The notes: generated from the letters alone by a model not told the origin. DNA of 64,000 bases from Dysidea avara (GCF_963678975.1 NC_089276.1:18109272-18173271); one strand, 5' to 3'; shown: positions 36,818 to 48,856, numbered from the stretch's first letter. Translations and numbers: made by a program.

Positions 36818-37144
36818 TCTAATCCAAAACAGCCAAGCTGTAAAAAAAGAGTGCGGCCCTGAGAAAGGCTATGGTGAAAAAAGATGTGAAATCCAAGGTG
36901 GCGGCCAAGAAATGGCTGTGATGGTAGATTAATGGTAAAAATTTTAATAACGACAATTCAGGTGAATTTTGTGCCAAGACCAAGCGGCACCAAATTCACC
37001 TGAATTGTTGTTATTAAAATTTTTACCATTAACCTACCATCACAGCCATTTCTTGGCCGCCACCTTGGATTTCACATCTTTTTTCACCATAGCCTTTCTC
37101 AGGGCCGCACTCTTTTTTTACAGCTTGGCTGTTTTGGATTAGAT
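36817..37144. repeat. 328-bp near-perfect palindrome, copy B
   Basis: It has the same arms as 5816-6145 (atctaatccaaaacagcc ... ggctgttttggattagat), with the centre near 36975-36995. It is the terminal structure of copy B. Confidence 0.95.
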
Positions 37145-40100
37145 TTCACTTCTTTTTGTATTTGTATACCCCAAAGCCGGCCATAAAGCCGGCCTATGGC
37201 TGGCTTTAGGGCTTTTTAACCTGTAATTTTTTCTTTACTACAGGAAGAAGAAAAGATGAAGCAGGGTGATTTCTTTGTAGCTAACCTCTCTGCAAGGTGA
37301 TCCTTCTGGCTGATCTCTCTACCGGATGACTTGTTTGTAGCTGAACTCTCTACAGGGTGATTTGTTTGTAGCTGAAATCTCTACAATGTAACTTCTTCTA
37401 GCTGATCTTTCTACAAGGTGATTTGTTTGTAGCTGAATTCTCTACAGGACAATTTGTTTGCAGCTGAACTCTCTACATGGTAGTTTCTTTGTAGCTGAGC
37501 TCTCTACAATGTGACTTCTTCTAGCTGAACTCTCTACAGGGTGACTTGTTTCTAGCTGATCTCTCTACAGGGTGACTTGTTTCTAGCTGAACTCTCTACA
37601 GGGTGATTTGTTTGTAGCTGAACTCTCTACAAGGTAACTTCTTCTAGCTGATCTTTCTACAGGGTGATTTGTTTGTCTCTACAGGGCAATTTGTTTGCAG
37701 CTGAACTCTCTACATGGTAGTTTCTTTGTAGCTGAACTCTCTACAATGTAACTTCTTCTAGCTGAACTCTCTACGGGTGACTTGTTTCTAGCTGATCTCT
37801 CTACAGGGTGACTTGTTTTTAGCTGAACTCTCTACAGGGTGATTTGTTTGTAGCTGAACTCTCTACAAGGTAACTTCTTCTAGCTGATCTTTCTACAGGG
37901 TGATTTGTTTGTCTCTACAGGGAAATTTGTTTGCAGCTGAACTCTCTACATGGTAGTTTCTTTGTAGCTGAACTCTCTACAATGTAACTTCTTCTAGCTG
38001 AACTCTCTACAGGGTGACTTGTTTGTAGCTGAACCCTCTACAGGGTGATTTGTTTGTAGCTGAACTCTCTACAAGGTAACTTCTTCTAGCTGATCTTTCT
38101 ACAAGGTGATTTGTCTGTAGCTGAATTCTCTACAGGGCAATTTGTTTGCTGCTGAACTCTATACATGGTAGTTTCTTTGTAGCTGAACTCTCTACAATGT
38201 AACTTCTTCTAGCTGAACTCTCTACAGGGTGACTTGTTTCTAGCTGAACTCTCTACAGGGTGATTTGTTTGTAGCTGAACTCTCTACAAGGTAACTTCTT
38301 CTGGCTGAACTTTCTACAGGGTGATTTGTTTGTAGCTGAATTGTCTACAGGGCAATTTGTTTGCAGTTGAACTCTGTACATGGTAGTTTCTTTGCAGCTG
38401 AACTCTCTATAATGTAACTTCTTCTAGCTGAACTCTCTACAGGATGACTTGTTTCTAGCTGATCTCTCTACAATGTAACTTCTTCTAGCTGAACTCTCTA
38501 CAGGGTGACTTGTTTCTAGCTGAACTCTCTACAGGGTGATTTGTTTGTAGCTGAACTCTCTGCAAGGTAACTTCTTCTAGCTGATCTTTCTACAAGGTGA
38601 TTTGTCTGTAGCTGAATTCTCTACAGGGAAATTTGTTTGCTGCTGAACTCTGTACATGGTAGTTTCTTTGTAGCTGAACTTTCTACAATGTAACTTCTTC
38701 TAGCTGAACTCTCTACAGGATGACTTGTTTGTAGCTGAACTCTCTACAGGGTGATTTATTTGTAGCTGAACTCTCTACAAGGTAACTTCTTCTAGCTGAT
38801 CTTTCTACAGGGTGATTTGTTTGTAGCTGAATTCTCTATAGGGCAATTTGTTTGCAGTTGAACTCTGTACATGGTAGTTTCTTTGTAGCTGAACTCTCTA
38901 CAATGTAACTTCTTCTAGCTGAACTCTCTACAGGGTGACTTGTTTCTAGCTGATCTCTCTACAATGTAACTTCTTCTAGCTGAACTCTCTACAGGGTGAC
39001 TTGTTTGTAGCTGAACCCTCTACAGGGTGATTTGTTTGCAGCTGAACTCTCTACATGGTAGTTTCTTTGTAACCGAACTCTCTACAATGTAACTTCTTCT
39101 AGATGAACTCTCTACAGGATGACTTGTTTCTAGCTGATCTCTGTACAGGGTGACTTGTTCCTGGCTGAACTCTCTACAGGTGATTTGTTTGCAGCTGAAC
39201 TCTCTTACATGGTGGTTTCTTTGTAGCTGAACTCTCTACAAAGTTACTTCTTCTAGCTGATCTATCTACAGGATGACTTGTTTCTAACTGAACTCTCTAC
39301 AGTGTGATTTATTTGAGCTGAACTCTCTACATGATGGCTTCTTTGTAGCTGAACTCTCTATTAGGTACCTTCTTCTAGTTGATCTGACTACAGGGTGACT
39401 TGTTTGTAGCTAAATTCCCTACAGAATAACTTGCAATGTAATATAACTGAGTAAATTATACATGCAGCTGAATGCTTTATTAGGGTGACTGTTCTATTAG
39501 AGTATCTCGATCTCGCATTTGCTGCACGTAGTTACCTTTCGAATCATAACTCAGTGATTTGTAATCCGATTCTTCTGTACTACTGCAAGAACTTTCTATG
39601 ATGATTATTCCAGCTACATACTGATTTTCAGCTCGTTGCTCTAAGCGGTTTGCCTGGTAGACACGAAAACTAATAGTTTTTTTATTCATAAAAACTGATC
39701 GCGTAATTTTGACACAGGTTGGGTTTTGTGTCATATCTCCATGGTATTTATCCCGATTCCTTTCAAACCACAAAAAGGCACTCCTACGATGGTTGCTCCA
39801 TCTACATATCAATTTTCAACTGATTCTTCCAAGGCGTTTACCCTGTAGGCGTGACAGACCTTCGATCTTATTTTACGCAAATAATCGGTCATAACTCCGT
39901 GAATGTTCATCGGATTCCTACCAAAGTTGGTACGGAGATCCGCCTTAATGAGCCCTTTAAGTGTGCCAAATTTTAGCCCAATCCGAGCACGCATTCGTGT
40001 TTTATGGCGAATTTTGCGAAGTGTGCGAAATGAAGAAGATGAAGAAGAAGAAGAAAAAAACGAAGAAATTAAAACGAAATTTTGTTCGCTCGTATCTCGG

Positions 40101-40304
40101 AAATGGCTGGAGCGATTTTCTTCAAATTTGGTATGTAGACTCCCCTAACTGGGTGGCACGTCTCTAGCAAATTTGGTTCCAATCGGATAAGGAATCACAG
40201 AGCTACATAGGTGTGAAAATTGCGTTTTCTTTCTTCCTGTTAATATACTCACGGTGTGGCGCGCCGGCTTCTTGGGCCGCACGACACACTATCGTGTGTC
40301 TTGA
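36818..40304 (-). mobile_element. Helitron-like composite element, copy B
   Basis: Read on the minus strand it starts TCAAGACACACGATAG and ends GGATTAGA. It has the same module order as copy A: conserved block, ACTCTAATAGA motif (about 39484-39512), minisatellite, palindrome. The host is the RT frame of LINE-c. Joining the flanks directly, A against T with no duplicated base, gives ...TLVY|RIIHTPED..., an open RT frame. A TA or ATA duplication would not. It has no coding capacity. The conserved block (39540-40190) contains related modules such as cataactccgtgaatg and catatctccatgg. Confidence 0.6.
37262..39440 (-). repeat. 30/31-bp minisatellite array, copy B
   Basis: Roughly seventy monomers of the type tagctgaactctctacaagg + taacttcttc and tagctgaactctctacaggg + tgatttgtttg, inverted relative to copy A. 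Alternating variants repeat in runs of several monomers. The array lies between the conserved block and the palindrome, as in copy A. Confidence 0.95.
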
Positions 40305-41440
40305 TATACTAAAGTGTCATCTGGCATACAGCTTAACATTGGATGAAACAGAGGAAGGGAGATCATTGATATATAGTAAGAACAAGAGAGACCCCAGGAC
40401 AGAGTCCTGGGGAACACCTGACAGTACATCAACTTAGCTACTAGTAACATTATTCAGTACAACCTTTTGTGTTCTATTTGTGAGAAAGTCTTTGATCCAT
40501 TCAAGTACCAAGTCTCGAATTCCATAATGTGCAACAGGTGCTGATGTGGTACTTTGTCGAAGGCTTTGGAGAAGTCTAGTAATATGACATCGATTTGTTC
40601 TCCGGAGTCAGTATGATGTGAAAAATCTTTAATAGTGGTGAGTAGTTGGCTTTCACATGAGTGGTGTTTTCTAAATCCATGCTGGTAACTAGAGAGTATG
40701 TTGTGAGTAGAGAGATGCTTAAATATGTGACTGTAAATGACGTGTTCGAAAATCTTACAAGGGATACATGTTAGTGAGATCGGGCAGTAATTTGATGGAT
40801 TTGTGCGGTCCCCTTTCTTGAAGACAGGAGCAACCAGTGCCCTTTTCCATTCTGAAGGAACTTTATGCTGTTTCAGAGAAGCTTGGTACAATAGTGTAAG
40901 CATGGGAGCAACACTATGAGCGGTTTCTTTTAGCAGTCTGGGATAGATTCCATCTGGGCCACAGGCCTTATGCACATCTAGACCACATAGTAAGGAGGCA
41001 ATTCCATTTACTGTAACATTGAGAGGATCTATGGAGGGATATGGAGAGCTATCTAAGTTTGGTAAATTGACAACATTTTCCTTAGTAAACACAGTTGAAA
41101 AGTAATTATTTAAAATATTTGCCCTAGATTCATATGAAGTATATGTTCCATTGCTGTCCTTCAGAGTTGGTATGCCAAAATTCTCTTGTCTTTTACTTTT
41201 AATGTAAGACCATAGTCTCTTGTGATTGGTATCATAGTCAGGGTTGGTGAGTTGCTGGAGATAACGATTGTATGCCTTGCGGCATTCTTTCTGAGATAGT
41301 GTTTTATGGGAATGATAGGCTGACCAGTCCGATGCTAGACCAGTGGTATGTGCTTTGTTGTATGCTCGCTTCTTTCGATTAGAAAGGCGTTTAATATAAG
41401 CAGTGATCCAGGGGGCTTTAAAGTGGTTCTTGGGGAGTTT
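40305..41440 (-). pseudogene. LINE-c: RT N-terminal and palm region
   Basis: It reads: FTKENVVNLPNLDSSPYPSI, HKACGPDGIYPRLLKETAHS, VPSEWKRALVAPVFKKGDRT, NPSNYCPISLTCIPCKIFEH, QHGFRKHHSCESQLLTTIKD and VILLDFSKAFDKVPHQHLLH. The palm then continues as [20 protein letters not shown] and YA-DD (one extra base splits the YADD box at about 40330). The linker upstream (AYNKAHTTGLASDWSAYHSH) is in a second frame, with a frameshift near 41430. The frame resumes beyond element B at 36816. Confidence 0.85.
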
Positions 41441-41459
41441 GTGCTAGGAATAAGACTGA

Positions 41460-42375
41460 GACATTCAGAGCATATAGACTTGAAGGTTTCCTATATCACT
41501 TCAACTGGAGTGTCTGATGAATAGTTAGACAAAAATTCAGAACAATGTTGCATCATGATGTGATTGACTTGGTAAAAGTCAGCCTTATTCCATAAAAATA
41601 TATGCCTAGATATTTCAGGAGTTGTCATTACATTAAGTTGGGTTTCAACATGTACAGTTTCATGGTCGCTTATACCAGGGATTACCTTGCATTCTGTGAT
41701 TAAGGATGGTATATTTGTGGCAAAAATGTCGAGTATATTGTTGTTTCTTGTTGGATGGTCAACAAGTTGACAGAAACCATGAGTAATAAACAAATCTATT
41801 ATAAGGTTACACAATGCAAGTGGGTAGCTGTTATCTTTAACTGTCCAGCTTTTCCAGCATATATTGGGTAAATTCAGATCACCAGCTATCCATATGTACA
41901 GCTGGCTATGCCTTTTGGTGCCACCCTGTCATTTTGACAAATTAGATAAATAATAATAATAATATAACACTATTAGGATGGTCAAGGATTATTCTTTCAA
42001 TAGTTTCACTAAGAGTTTCAGCATATGAGAGATTATTGGTAGGGGGGCAATATACTGATATAATAATCAAGTTGCCTTCTTCAAGGTCAATCTTACATGA
42101 TAAAATTTCACAGTCATTGGTTATGTTGATACGTGTGCATGTGTAGGTGTTACGGCAACCAAAGAAAACCCCTCCGTAACCATCAAAACAATCTTTTCTA
42201 TGAATTGTGTAACCCGAAGGAAATATTTCATTGTTGTTGATGTCATCTGAAAGCCAAGACTCAGTACCAATAAAAAAGTCTGGATTGGTGGTTAATAATA
42301 GGTGGGTAATGGAATCTTTTTTGGATTTAATACTTTGGCAATTTGTCACAATCAACTTACATGTACTTGGTGGAT
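41460..42375 (-). pseudogene. LINE-c: APE-type endonuclease domain
   Basis: It starts at about 42375 with LIVTNCQSIKSKKDSITHLL. It continues with PDFFIGTESWLSDDINNNEI (catalytic Glu in TESWL), GYGGVFFGC, IISVYCPPTNN, AGDLNLPNICWKSW (GDxN motif), LVDHPTRNNNILDIFATN and ISDHETVHVE (SDH catalytic motif). The motif order fits an APE endonuclease that nicks target DNA in LINE retrotransposition. The frame is broken by a 65-bp insertion at 41902-41966. Confidence 0.85.
41902..41966 (+). mobile_element. Short retroposon 3'-end insertion in the LINE-c endonuclease
   Basis: The plus strand reads cagctggctatgcctttt, ggtgccaccctgtcattttg and then an (ata)n-type tail. It separates two adjoining parts of the APE domain (NSVI | WIAGDLN). 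The cagctggctatgcctt stem-loop resembles the 3' stem-loop of the other LINE ends. Confidence 0.6.
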
Positions 42376-42421
42376 AATTTAAGGTGTTAGAATCATGAAC
42401 ATGATCAGGGATGCGGGGGAC

Positions 42422-42629
42422 AACTATTTGTCCCTCCGCACAATCTTCCCGTTTTTTATTTTGTAGTGTTTACCAGATTTATTTAACTCTAGAAGTTGTG
42501 ACCTTAAAGCCTTATTTTCCTGTTGTTCCTTTGGAGTAAGGTCTGGTGTGATATAAATTCTTTGGATGTCTTCAGGATGGTCTTTGTTATGAAGCTTTGT
42601 ACAGTTTTTTAATATTGAACCATAAGGTT
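42422..42629 (-). pseudogene. LINE-c: C-terminal end of ORF1
   Basis: The frame contains NKDHPEDIQRIYITPDLTPK, EQQENKALRSQLLELNKSG and IKNGKIVRRDK. It resembles the C-terminus of ORF1 proteins of CR1/L2-type LINEs (RNA-binding chaperone). The junction with repeat H at about 42629 cuts it, so LINE-c is 5'-truncated within ORF1. ORF2 follows within about 50 bp. Confidence 0.7.
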
Positions 42630-43067
42630 CATCAGTGGTGTAGCAATGGCACGGTGACGGTTGACACACTATAATTATGCATACACAACTTGCAGGAGAT
42701 AGTTACACAATACTGTAGGAGTATGCAAGCCAGATGAACCAGATAAAGGAAGACAGCCAAGCCGCAGCCAGCCAGAACCTAGTAGCTAAGCCTGGTGAAG
42801 ACAAAAAAGATTAAGCATGTATTGAATTGCCTGACACCAACACAAAGGAAATTCACCATGCCAGCTGCACAAGACAAGATTGTTTACTTGTATTTTATAA
42901 ATAGCGTGGCATGTGTTCTAATGTTTTCTTGTATTGTTAATTAATTACACATTTTATGTAACTGGCAGCTGACATGGAGACTTGAGACGTTACAAACATA
43001 AAAACTTCCTTGTAATCTTTTGTTTACCTGTAAAGTGGCCTCTCGCTCTCCTGCAGTCACTTCACGG

Positions 43068-43399
43068 CAGCGGCGGAGGAAGTAGTTGATATGAGGGGGG
43101 GCTGGGCTGACCCAGACTTACTTCTATAGTTTGGTAAGGTGAGACCAAAAAAAAAAAAAAAAAGGTCACAACCAACTGACAAGAGCTTTTCACCTCACTA
43201 GCTACCACTTCTAGCTGATAAACTACATAAAAATCCTTTCATAGCTCGCTACACACTGACTACTTCATTAGAGTGACTGCTCTATTAGAGTATCTCGATC
43301 TTTATCACGGTTTTCAGCCCCACTCCAAGAAAGATAATTTCGGTGTGATATCATTCTGAGGGGGGGCTTTAGCCCCCCCCCCCCTTTCCGCCGCCTATG
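43068..43399. mobile_element. hAT non-autonomous element, 8-bp duplication cttcacgg
   Basis: The termini are cagcggcggaggaag and inverted ttccgccgcctatg. The duplication cttcacgg lies at 43060-43067 and 43400-43407. Copy 1 of repeat H has the empty site (ctccacggacattcg at about 35392). G-rich subterminal blocks and an ACTCTAATAGA motif (about 43268-43300) are present. It is noncoding, 332 bp. Confidence 0.85.
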
Positions 43400-43603
43400 C
43401 TTCACGGACATTCGCTAATCTTCTCCTTCGCGCAATCTGTAATTAAGCAAGGGTGTGGTACTGGGCGTTATATAGAATTACACGCATGGTCAAGTCATCA
43501 GCACGAACGGGCGCAACGATTATACGTTTGTGGTATCGTTCACAGGCGAATCGATCCCCGGTTAGTTTATGTCTCTAGGCCTCGTAGTTTTCTCAAAGAT
43601 TAA

Positions 43604-44379
43604 TAATTACATAACCAAGTAATAATAATAATAAGTGACGTCATAAATAATTAAATAATTAATTAATGTACAGCGAAACTACTTAGCACACACACAAATG
43701 CTCACCGGGATTGTGTTAGACGGTAGTAAAACAGGAAAAATAAAAAGGGATTTTTTCTTCCGTGCCTTCGTTATTGAATACAGTTTTCCATATAACGCCA
43801 TCCTTTTTCAGTGCCTGACAACCAGTAACTCGTTAGTTACCACTCGTAAAACCTATTTGCGTGCCCAGAAACTAGTAAGGCCGGTTTGTAGCTCATAGCA
43901 ACCAATTCAAATGCGCTGCGCCGCCTGCGCGTTAAACCAGGCGCTTGACTCCTTATCTCCTATGAGGGAAAGCACTATTATTGGTGGAAGCAACGATGTT
44001 TTCTTACTTGGAAGTTAGTTCTATGTAATGTACTCCAACTATTACTTTACTGCAAGTAGTTTTTAGGGTATTCCATTTGAGTATTAAAATGCGCAAAAGC
44101 ATTAGAATACACTTACGAGATTTTAGCCAATAGTCAGTAGGGGAAAAGTCTTATTATTGGACCAAATTTACAAGTTTGTACTACTGTCAAATCACTGATA
44201 CTACGCTGTGTGGTCTGTTATTTAGTGACTAGTCCATAAGTGGTGACTTACTATTTGTAGCTACTGTACAAGCGTTGTTTAGCTATTAAAAAGGTAGCAA
44301 AACAAAATTTCTATGATAAAAGACTCTGTTTACTGTGCTCAGGATCGAGTAAGGGGCACCAAGAAATAGTTTTTCATAT
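43604..44379. other. Unannotated DNA
   Basis: I see no gene or clear element. It contains short TAA and AATT runs near 43620-43670. A frame at 43698-43898 has no motif. Confidence 0.4.
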
Positions 44380-45143
44380 AGAGCAGTCGTTCTTATAAGA
44401 CTTGTTTGTGTTTCATGTGTATGCAGCTTCTGTAGACATATCAGTACTGTGCATGTTGTACACTAATGATGCAGACACATGTGTCATAAGATAAATAATA
44501 TACTTTGAACATTTGCTTTTACCATATGCTTGCAGCACTAGATGTGCGACTGCTGGTCAAGACAAATCTATTGTAGATAACATGGCTTATAGCTACTATA
44601 GCATTCAAACCAATATTGTTAACACTGAGTAATAATGACTACAATAGCAGTGCAAATGTAGATGTAATGAGCTATTCAATTTGTGGATGGTAACAGTGTT
44701 AGTGGAGTTTGTACTAAGATTCTGTCTTATAGCAGTGCTGCCTGTTCACGTCCCAAAACAAACCCAAAGATTCACTCGCAAACAACTATAAACTTGTTGC
44801 TAACTACTCGCATAACAATAGTCTATATATCGCATACATACAGTATGCTATAGGATACTAATATAATTATGTTCTAGTTAAATGTCTGTTGTTACATATA
44901 GCTTGTAATGTATGACTGTTAATACCATACCTGTTTCACTGCCCGTACAAAAGTCTCAATAGTAGCAGTGAAATTTATCCCGTATTTCACTGACAGCAGT
45001 GAAAAAGTTGTAATTGCAATTTCATTGGCTAGAATTTATGTTAACAATGTAGCGCCAATTAGTGTCGACGCGTGTTTAGTACATAGTGACAAATTGCGTA
45101 CATAGCAAAGCTAATGCAGCATATGCAGCGAGTATGGTATTAA

Positions 45144-45307
45144 CTAGGAATAGCATGGGTAGCAGTGAAATTTGGGATAAATACCACTCTTGTTGTATTG
45201 GAAATGGTAAATTTCACTTGGCTTCGCCTCGTGAAATTTATCCCCATTTCCAATACAACACTCGTGATATTTATCCCAAATTTCACTGCTACCCATGCTA
45301 TTACTAG
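45144..45307. repeat. 164-bp palindrome (probable MITE)
   Basis: The arms run from ctaggaatagcatgggtagc to gctacccatgctattactag with a short centre near 45222-45235. Internal repeats of cagtgaaattt(a/g)gg also occur alone at 44955-45010. Overlapping open frames on both strands are palindrome artefacts. Confidence 0.85.
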
Positions 45308-45341
45308 TACGTACAGTACGTATGTATGATGACTTACGATA

Positions 45342-45965
45342 TGTGACCGTCTCAGCGAATACCTGTCTAGTTCGCACAAGCATGAGTATTTAGAAAATAG
45401 AAATTTTAAAATAATCCGTAAAATTACACATGCTACAAGAAAAAAATATGCAAGTTTTTATCGGGCCAGTACTCAAAGAAGGAAGATTCAAATCAATTAA
45501 ACTATGCACCATCTTTGTTTTAGAATCTTCCAATGGTTTGTGTGTCACGTGAGTTTGTTTACAGAGCAGTAGACATAAACAAAGTTATTGCTGTTTTTTT
45601 TTTAACAAAACTACCTTCATACCCTTATGCACAGGTGAATGCAAGGCAAAAACTATACCTTAGTTGGTCTGCCAATCCATGGTGAACATTGTAAGCCAAA
45701 TTTCAACTTTGTAGACTAATCCAAATGGAAGTTACAGGGTATGACTGCGAATGCAAGCGCCTGTAGTTTATTTTTAGTTTAGTCACCGTACAAATTGATT
45801 TCCTTGTTCTTCCTACTTTCTAGCACTGTAATTCCAAAATTACTCACCACAGAAGGCTGAAACTTTGGTGAACCATTTCTTGGACTATGCAGATAATGCT
45901 GAGAAATGAAAATAAATATTTGGAGGTTGTGCGAACTAGACAGGTTTTCACTGAGATGGTCACAT
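45342..45965. mobile_element. TA-flanked TIR element, TGTGACC family member 3
   Basis: The terminal repeats are about 35 bp (tgtgaccgtctcagcgaa... and inverted ...cactgagatggtcaca), extending to gtgcgaactagacagg. TA lies at 45340-45341 and 45966-45967. The interior is noncoding and lacks a transposase. Confidence 0.75.
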
Positions 45966-47739
45966 ATGTGATTATTGTATGTACATTCAGTAAAATTAAG
46001 TAGTGGATATCATTCAATCTTTCTTTAATAATGTTACTCTGTGTTGTGTTGGCCGGTCCATCTGTAATGCTATAATTTTTATAGCATACTGTAGTATTGT
46101 TACTAGGTTTTACTGAGAATAAAGCAGATGGGGTTGATAATGGTCCTATTCAGTGTCATACTGTACATGGTATTGGGGACGTTAGCTTTATATAAGTTGA
46201 CCATATAATATTATTAATTGTGTACACCGAGCACAGAGTTGACGCTTGTTTTCTGTGTAATAGTGTTGTGAACCGGTATGGAAAAACTGATTAACTGGTA
46301 TTGTCTTTTGCCCACTTACTTGGTAGACTTCTGCTGACAAGTGATAATGTCATAGCATAACCTCAAAGCATGTGTAAATGCTGTGTAACAACAAAATAAT
46401 ATTTAGGCAATTTGCAGTTGTCAATTTGGCAAAATACACACTATTTAATTTTTATTAAATTTACTGGTAAATTGGCTCTATACTGTTGCAGATGTTGTAG
46501 GCTGACAGAAGGATGAATTTGTATCCTGAATGTTTGTTGTGCTGAAATGTCTGCCTTGTAGATTTAGTGTTCAGTCACAGTGAGCTGTCCACTGATCCCT
46601 TTCATAGGGTTAGATCATCCGATGCGCAATCAAATATCTGGATTGGATCATGTGTGCGATGGATCAATTAGTTCACGTTGAAGTGTTTTAACTTAGTCCT
46701 GCTATATACAATCTATTTTTTTGTGAGCCACACCCACTTATCGTTATCATGTACAGGGTGTGTATCTCGAAGTAATACAGTAAACCTTTGATTTCTTTAG
46801 GATGTCATATCAAGTTACACATACAGTGTTGACAATGTCATCAGTGGACTGCTTATTGCAAACTACAAGGGTTATTGAAACTTAATGCTGAGTAGATACC
46901 TGACCAACTAACACATTAAAAGTGACTATAGGTATTGCATCATCGCTTCGAGATATGCATATGCACAGGCTATATACTGAAGTAGGATACTCTCCTCTCT
47001 TTATATATTATGAACTCTTGCTAGTGGCCATGGGCTTGGCTCCATGTAAGCTCACAGACAGTATCAAACATAAGATTCATGCAGACTGTAATACTCTAAT
47101 TGATAAATGAATACAAGCAGCGTCTTATAATTAGAGTGAATTTGTTAGTTTGTGCGTAAAATCACTGATACAAGCAGTTTTTCTTATAAATAATACTTGT
47201 TCGTGTTTCATGTATACAGCTTTCCTAGACATATCAGTACTGTCCATTTGGTGCATATAGGCACACACGTCAGAGAATGATAGTATAGCTTTGAGCATCT
47301 TATTTAAAGATCACTTTCACCATACCTTGCAGCAGTTTGAATGTGTGACTACTGGTTAAGACCAATCTATTGTAGATACACTTTTCTGTACACTTCGTAG
47401 AATGAAATTAATTTGTGTATGAACATGGCTTATAGCTACCATAGCAAATAAACCTATCACTTTACAATTATATTGGAGTACTGATGGCTACAATAGCAGT
47501 GCTAATGTAAATGTATTGAGCTAGTCATTTTGGGAGTGGGTAGCCATGTTGGTAGTGTGCATACTAAGATTCTATCATATAAACTATTGGCATATAGCTT
47601 ATAATGTATGTGGACAGTATAGATCCTCGCTAACCCAAACTCCTGTAATCTAATCCCAACAGTAGAAATGACTGTTCTATTAGGGTATTTTGAGAACAAG
47701 TGTTTGTTCTATTACAGTATTTGAATAGGGTTCTGTATA

Positions 47740-47978
47740 TGTGACCGAATTTTACAAAACAAGGCTTCCACACACATCCACGTTTATGACTTTGAAGTAC
47801 CATAACGTGATGTAGCAGTAAGCCATTAGTCTCAAAGTTTGACCTGGTATTGTACTATGCTATGGAAGGACTATGTGAAAAGTTGAAGCCAATAGCTTGC
47901 TGAGTAGTCAAATTACAGCTGGTTAAAGTCAGAAAATTGGATGTGTGTGGAAGCCTTGTTTTGTCAAATTCGGTCACA
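47740..47978. mobile_element. TA-flanked MITE, TGTGACC family member 4
   Basis: The termini are tgtgaccgaattttacaaaa and inverted ttgtcaaattcggtcaca, with about 40-bp arms ending at gcttccacacacatcc. TA is on each side. At 239 bp it is a typical MITE. Confidence 0.8.
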
Positions 47979-48419
47979 TATAGTTTATAATCTGAACAAT
48001 TTTACTACTTTTATCAACTTGAGAACAGTGCTGTTCAGATTATTGAGGATCCACTGTTTAATAAATTGCTATAATATCCATTATTAGCTTACAATGTGCG
48101 ACTGTTGTGTGCTCATATGATAAAATTAAGTGATGGATAACTCCCAATCTTTTTATGATAGTTTTTCTCTGTGTTGGTTGATCCATCTATTTCCCTATAA
48201 TTTTGATAACATACTTTAACATTGTTACGAAGTTGTACTGAGCTTTCAGTGTCTTTGTATTGGTACTGGTGACATCAACTTTATAATATTACCATGTATT
48301 TTGTGTATGTACACTGTGCACATGGCTTTCCCCTTGTTATCTGTACAGTGGTCCTTCTATTATTTAAATTCATTAAATAATGGGAAGTTAAAACCGATTG
48401 ATTTATACACAGAATTCCA

Positions 48420-48625
48420 TTCAAATACTCTAATAGAACATACAGTGTACACTCTGAAACAAAATACTCTAATAGAACAGTCACTTCTGTTTGAATAACA
48501 AAACATTTGGGTATCGATGGCCGAACATTAAAGGGACCACTGCACTGGGGATGTGTAACCTATTAGAGTATTTTCCATTACATGAACATTCTATTAGAGC
48601 ATGTGTATGTTTTATTAGAGTAGTT
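48420..48625. repeat. Cluster of ACTCTAATAGA motifs outside a recognised element
   Basis: Copies lie at about 48425 and 48464 (plus) and 48560, 48588 and 48613 (minus). Two further degenerate copies lie at 47665-47720. I could not find terminal repeats around them. Confidence 0.6.
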
Positions 48626-48799
48626 GAACATAACTCTATATAAACAAATGGGCTTCATTTATTTGAACAAATTCACTTAACTGGAAGCTTTTAATGTTGA
48701 ACTGAAACAGATGTTCGGATAATGGAGGTCCTACAATACTTATTATACATCACAGTTAGACAAAGCAAATACAAGTTGTTTTATATGTTAACAAATTTA

Positions 48800-48856
48800 C
48801 TTGGTTATGTGTGACCCGGTCCTAGTAATAATAATAATAATAATAATAATAATTAA
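48800..48856 (+). repeat. Retroposon 3' stub ending ggtcctag(TAA)n
   Basis: acttggttatgtgtgaccc + ggtcctag followed by about nine taa units repeats the 3' end seen at 18182 and 35590. Confidence 0.6.

Larger units (their letters stand above)
35753..43603. repeat. Repeat unit H, copy 2 (fragmented by insertions)
   Basis: Pieces are at 35753-35963, 42630-43067 and 43400-43603. They align in order with copy 1 and give the empty sites for the insertions at 28401, 33381 and 34150. It is interrupted by LINE-c (35964-42629) and by the hAT element 43068-43399. The frame at 43397-43603 has no counterpart in copy 1 and is not believed. Confidence 0.75.
44380..48330. repeat. Ancient tandem duplication, about 2.8 kb period
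   Basis: 44380-44700 aligns with 47165-47545 (agacatatcagtactgt, aatctattgtagata, acatggcttatagctac, ctacaatagcagtgc). 45960-46250 aligns with 48090-48330 (aaaattaagt, ctctgtgttg, ccatct). Different mobile elements sit in each half: the palindrome at 45144 and TIR element at 45342 in the first, the MITE at 47740 in the second. No frame is conserved. Confidence 0.7.

Noticed and set aside
45140..45383. Overlapping 73-79-codon frames on both strands
   Set aside because: They arise from the palindrome at 45144-45307; the two strands give near-identical peptides.
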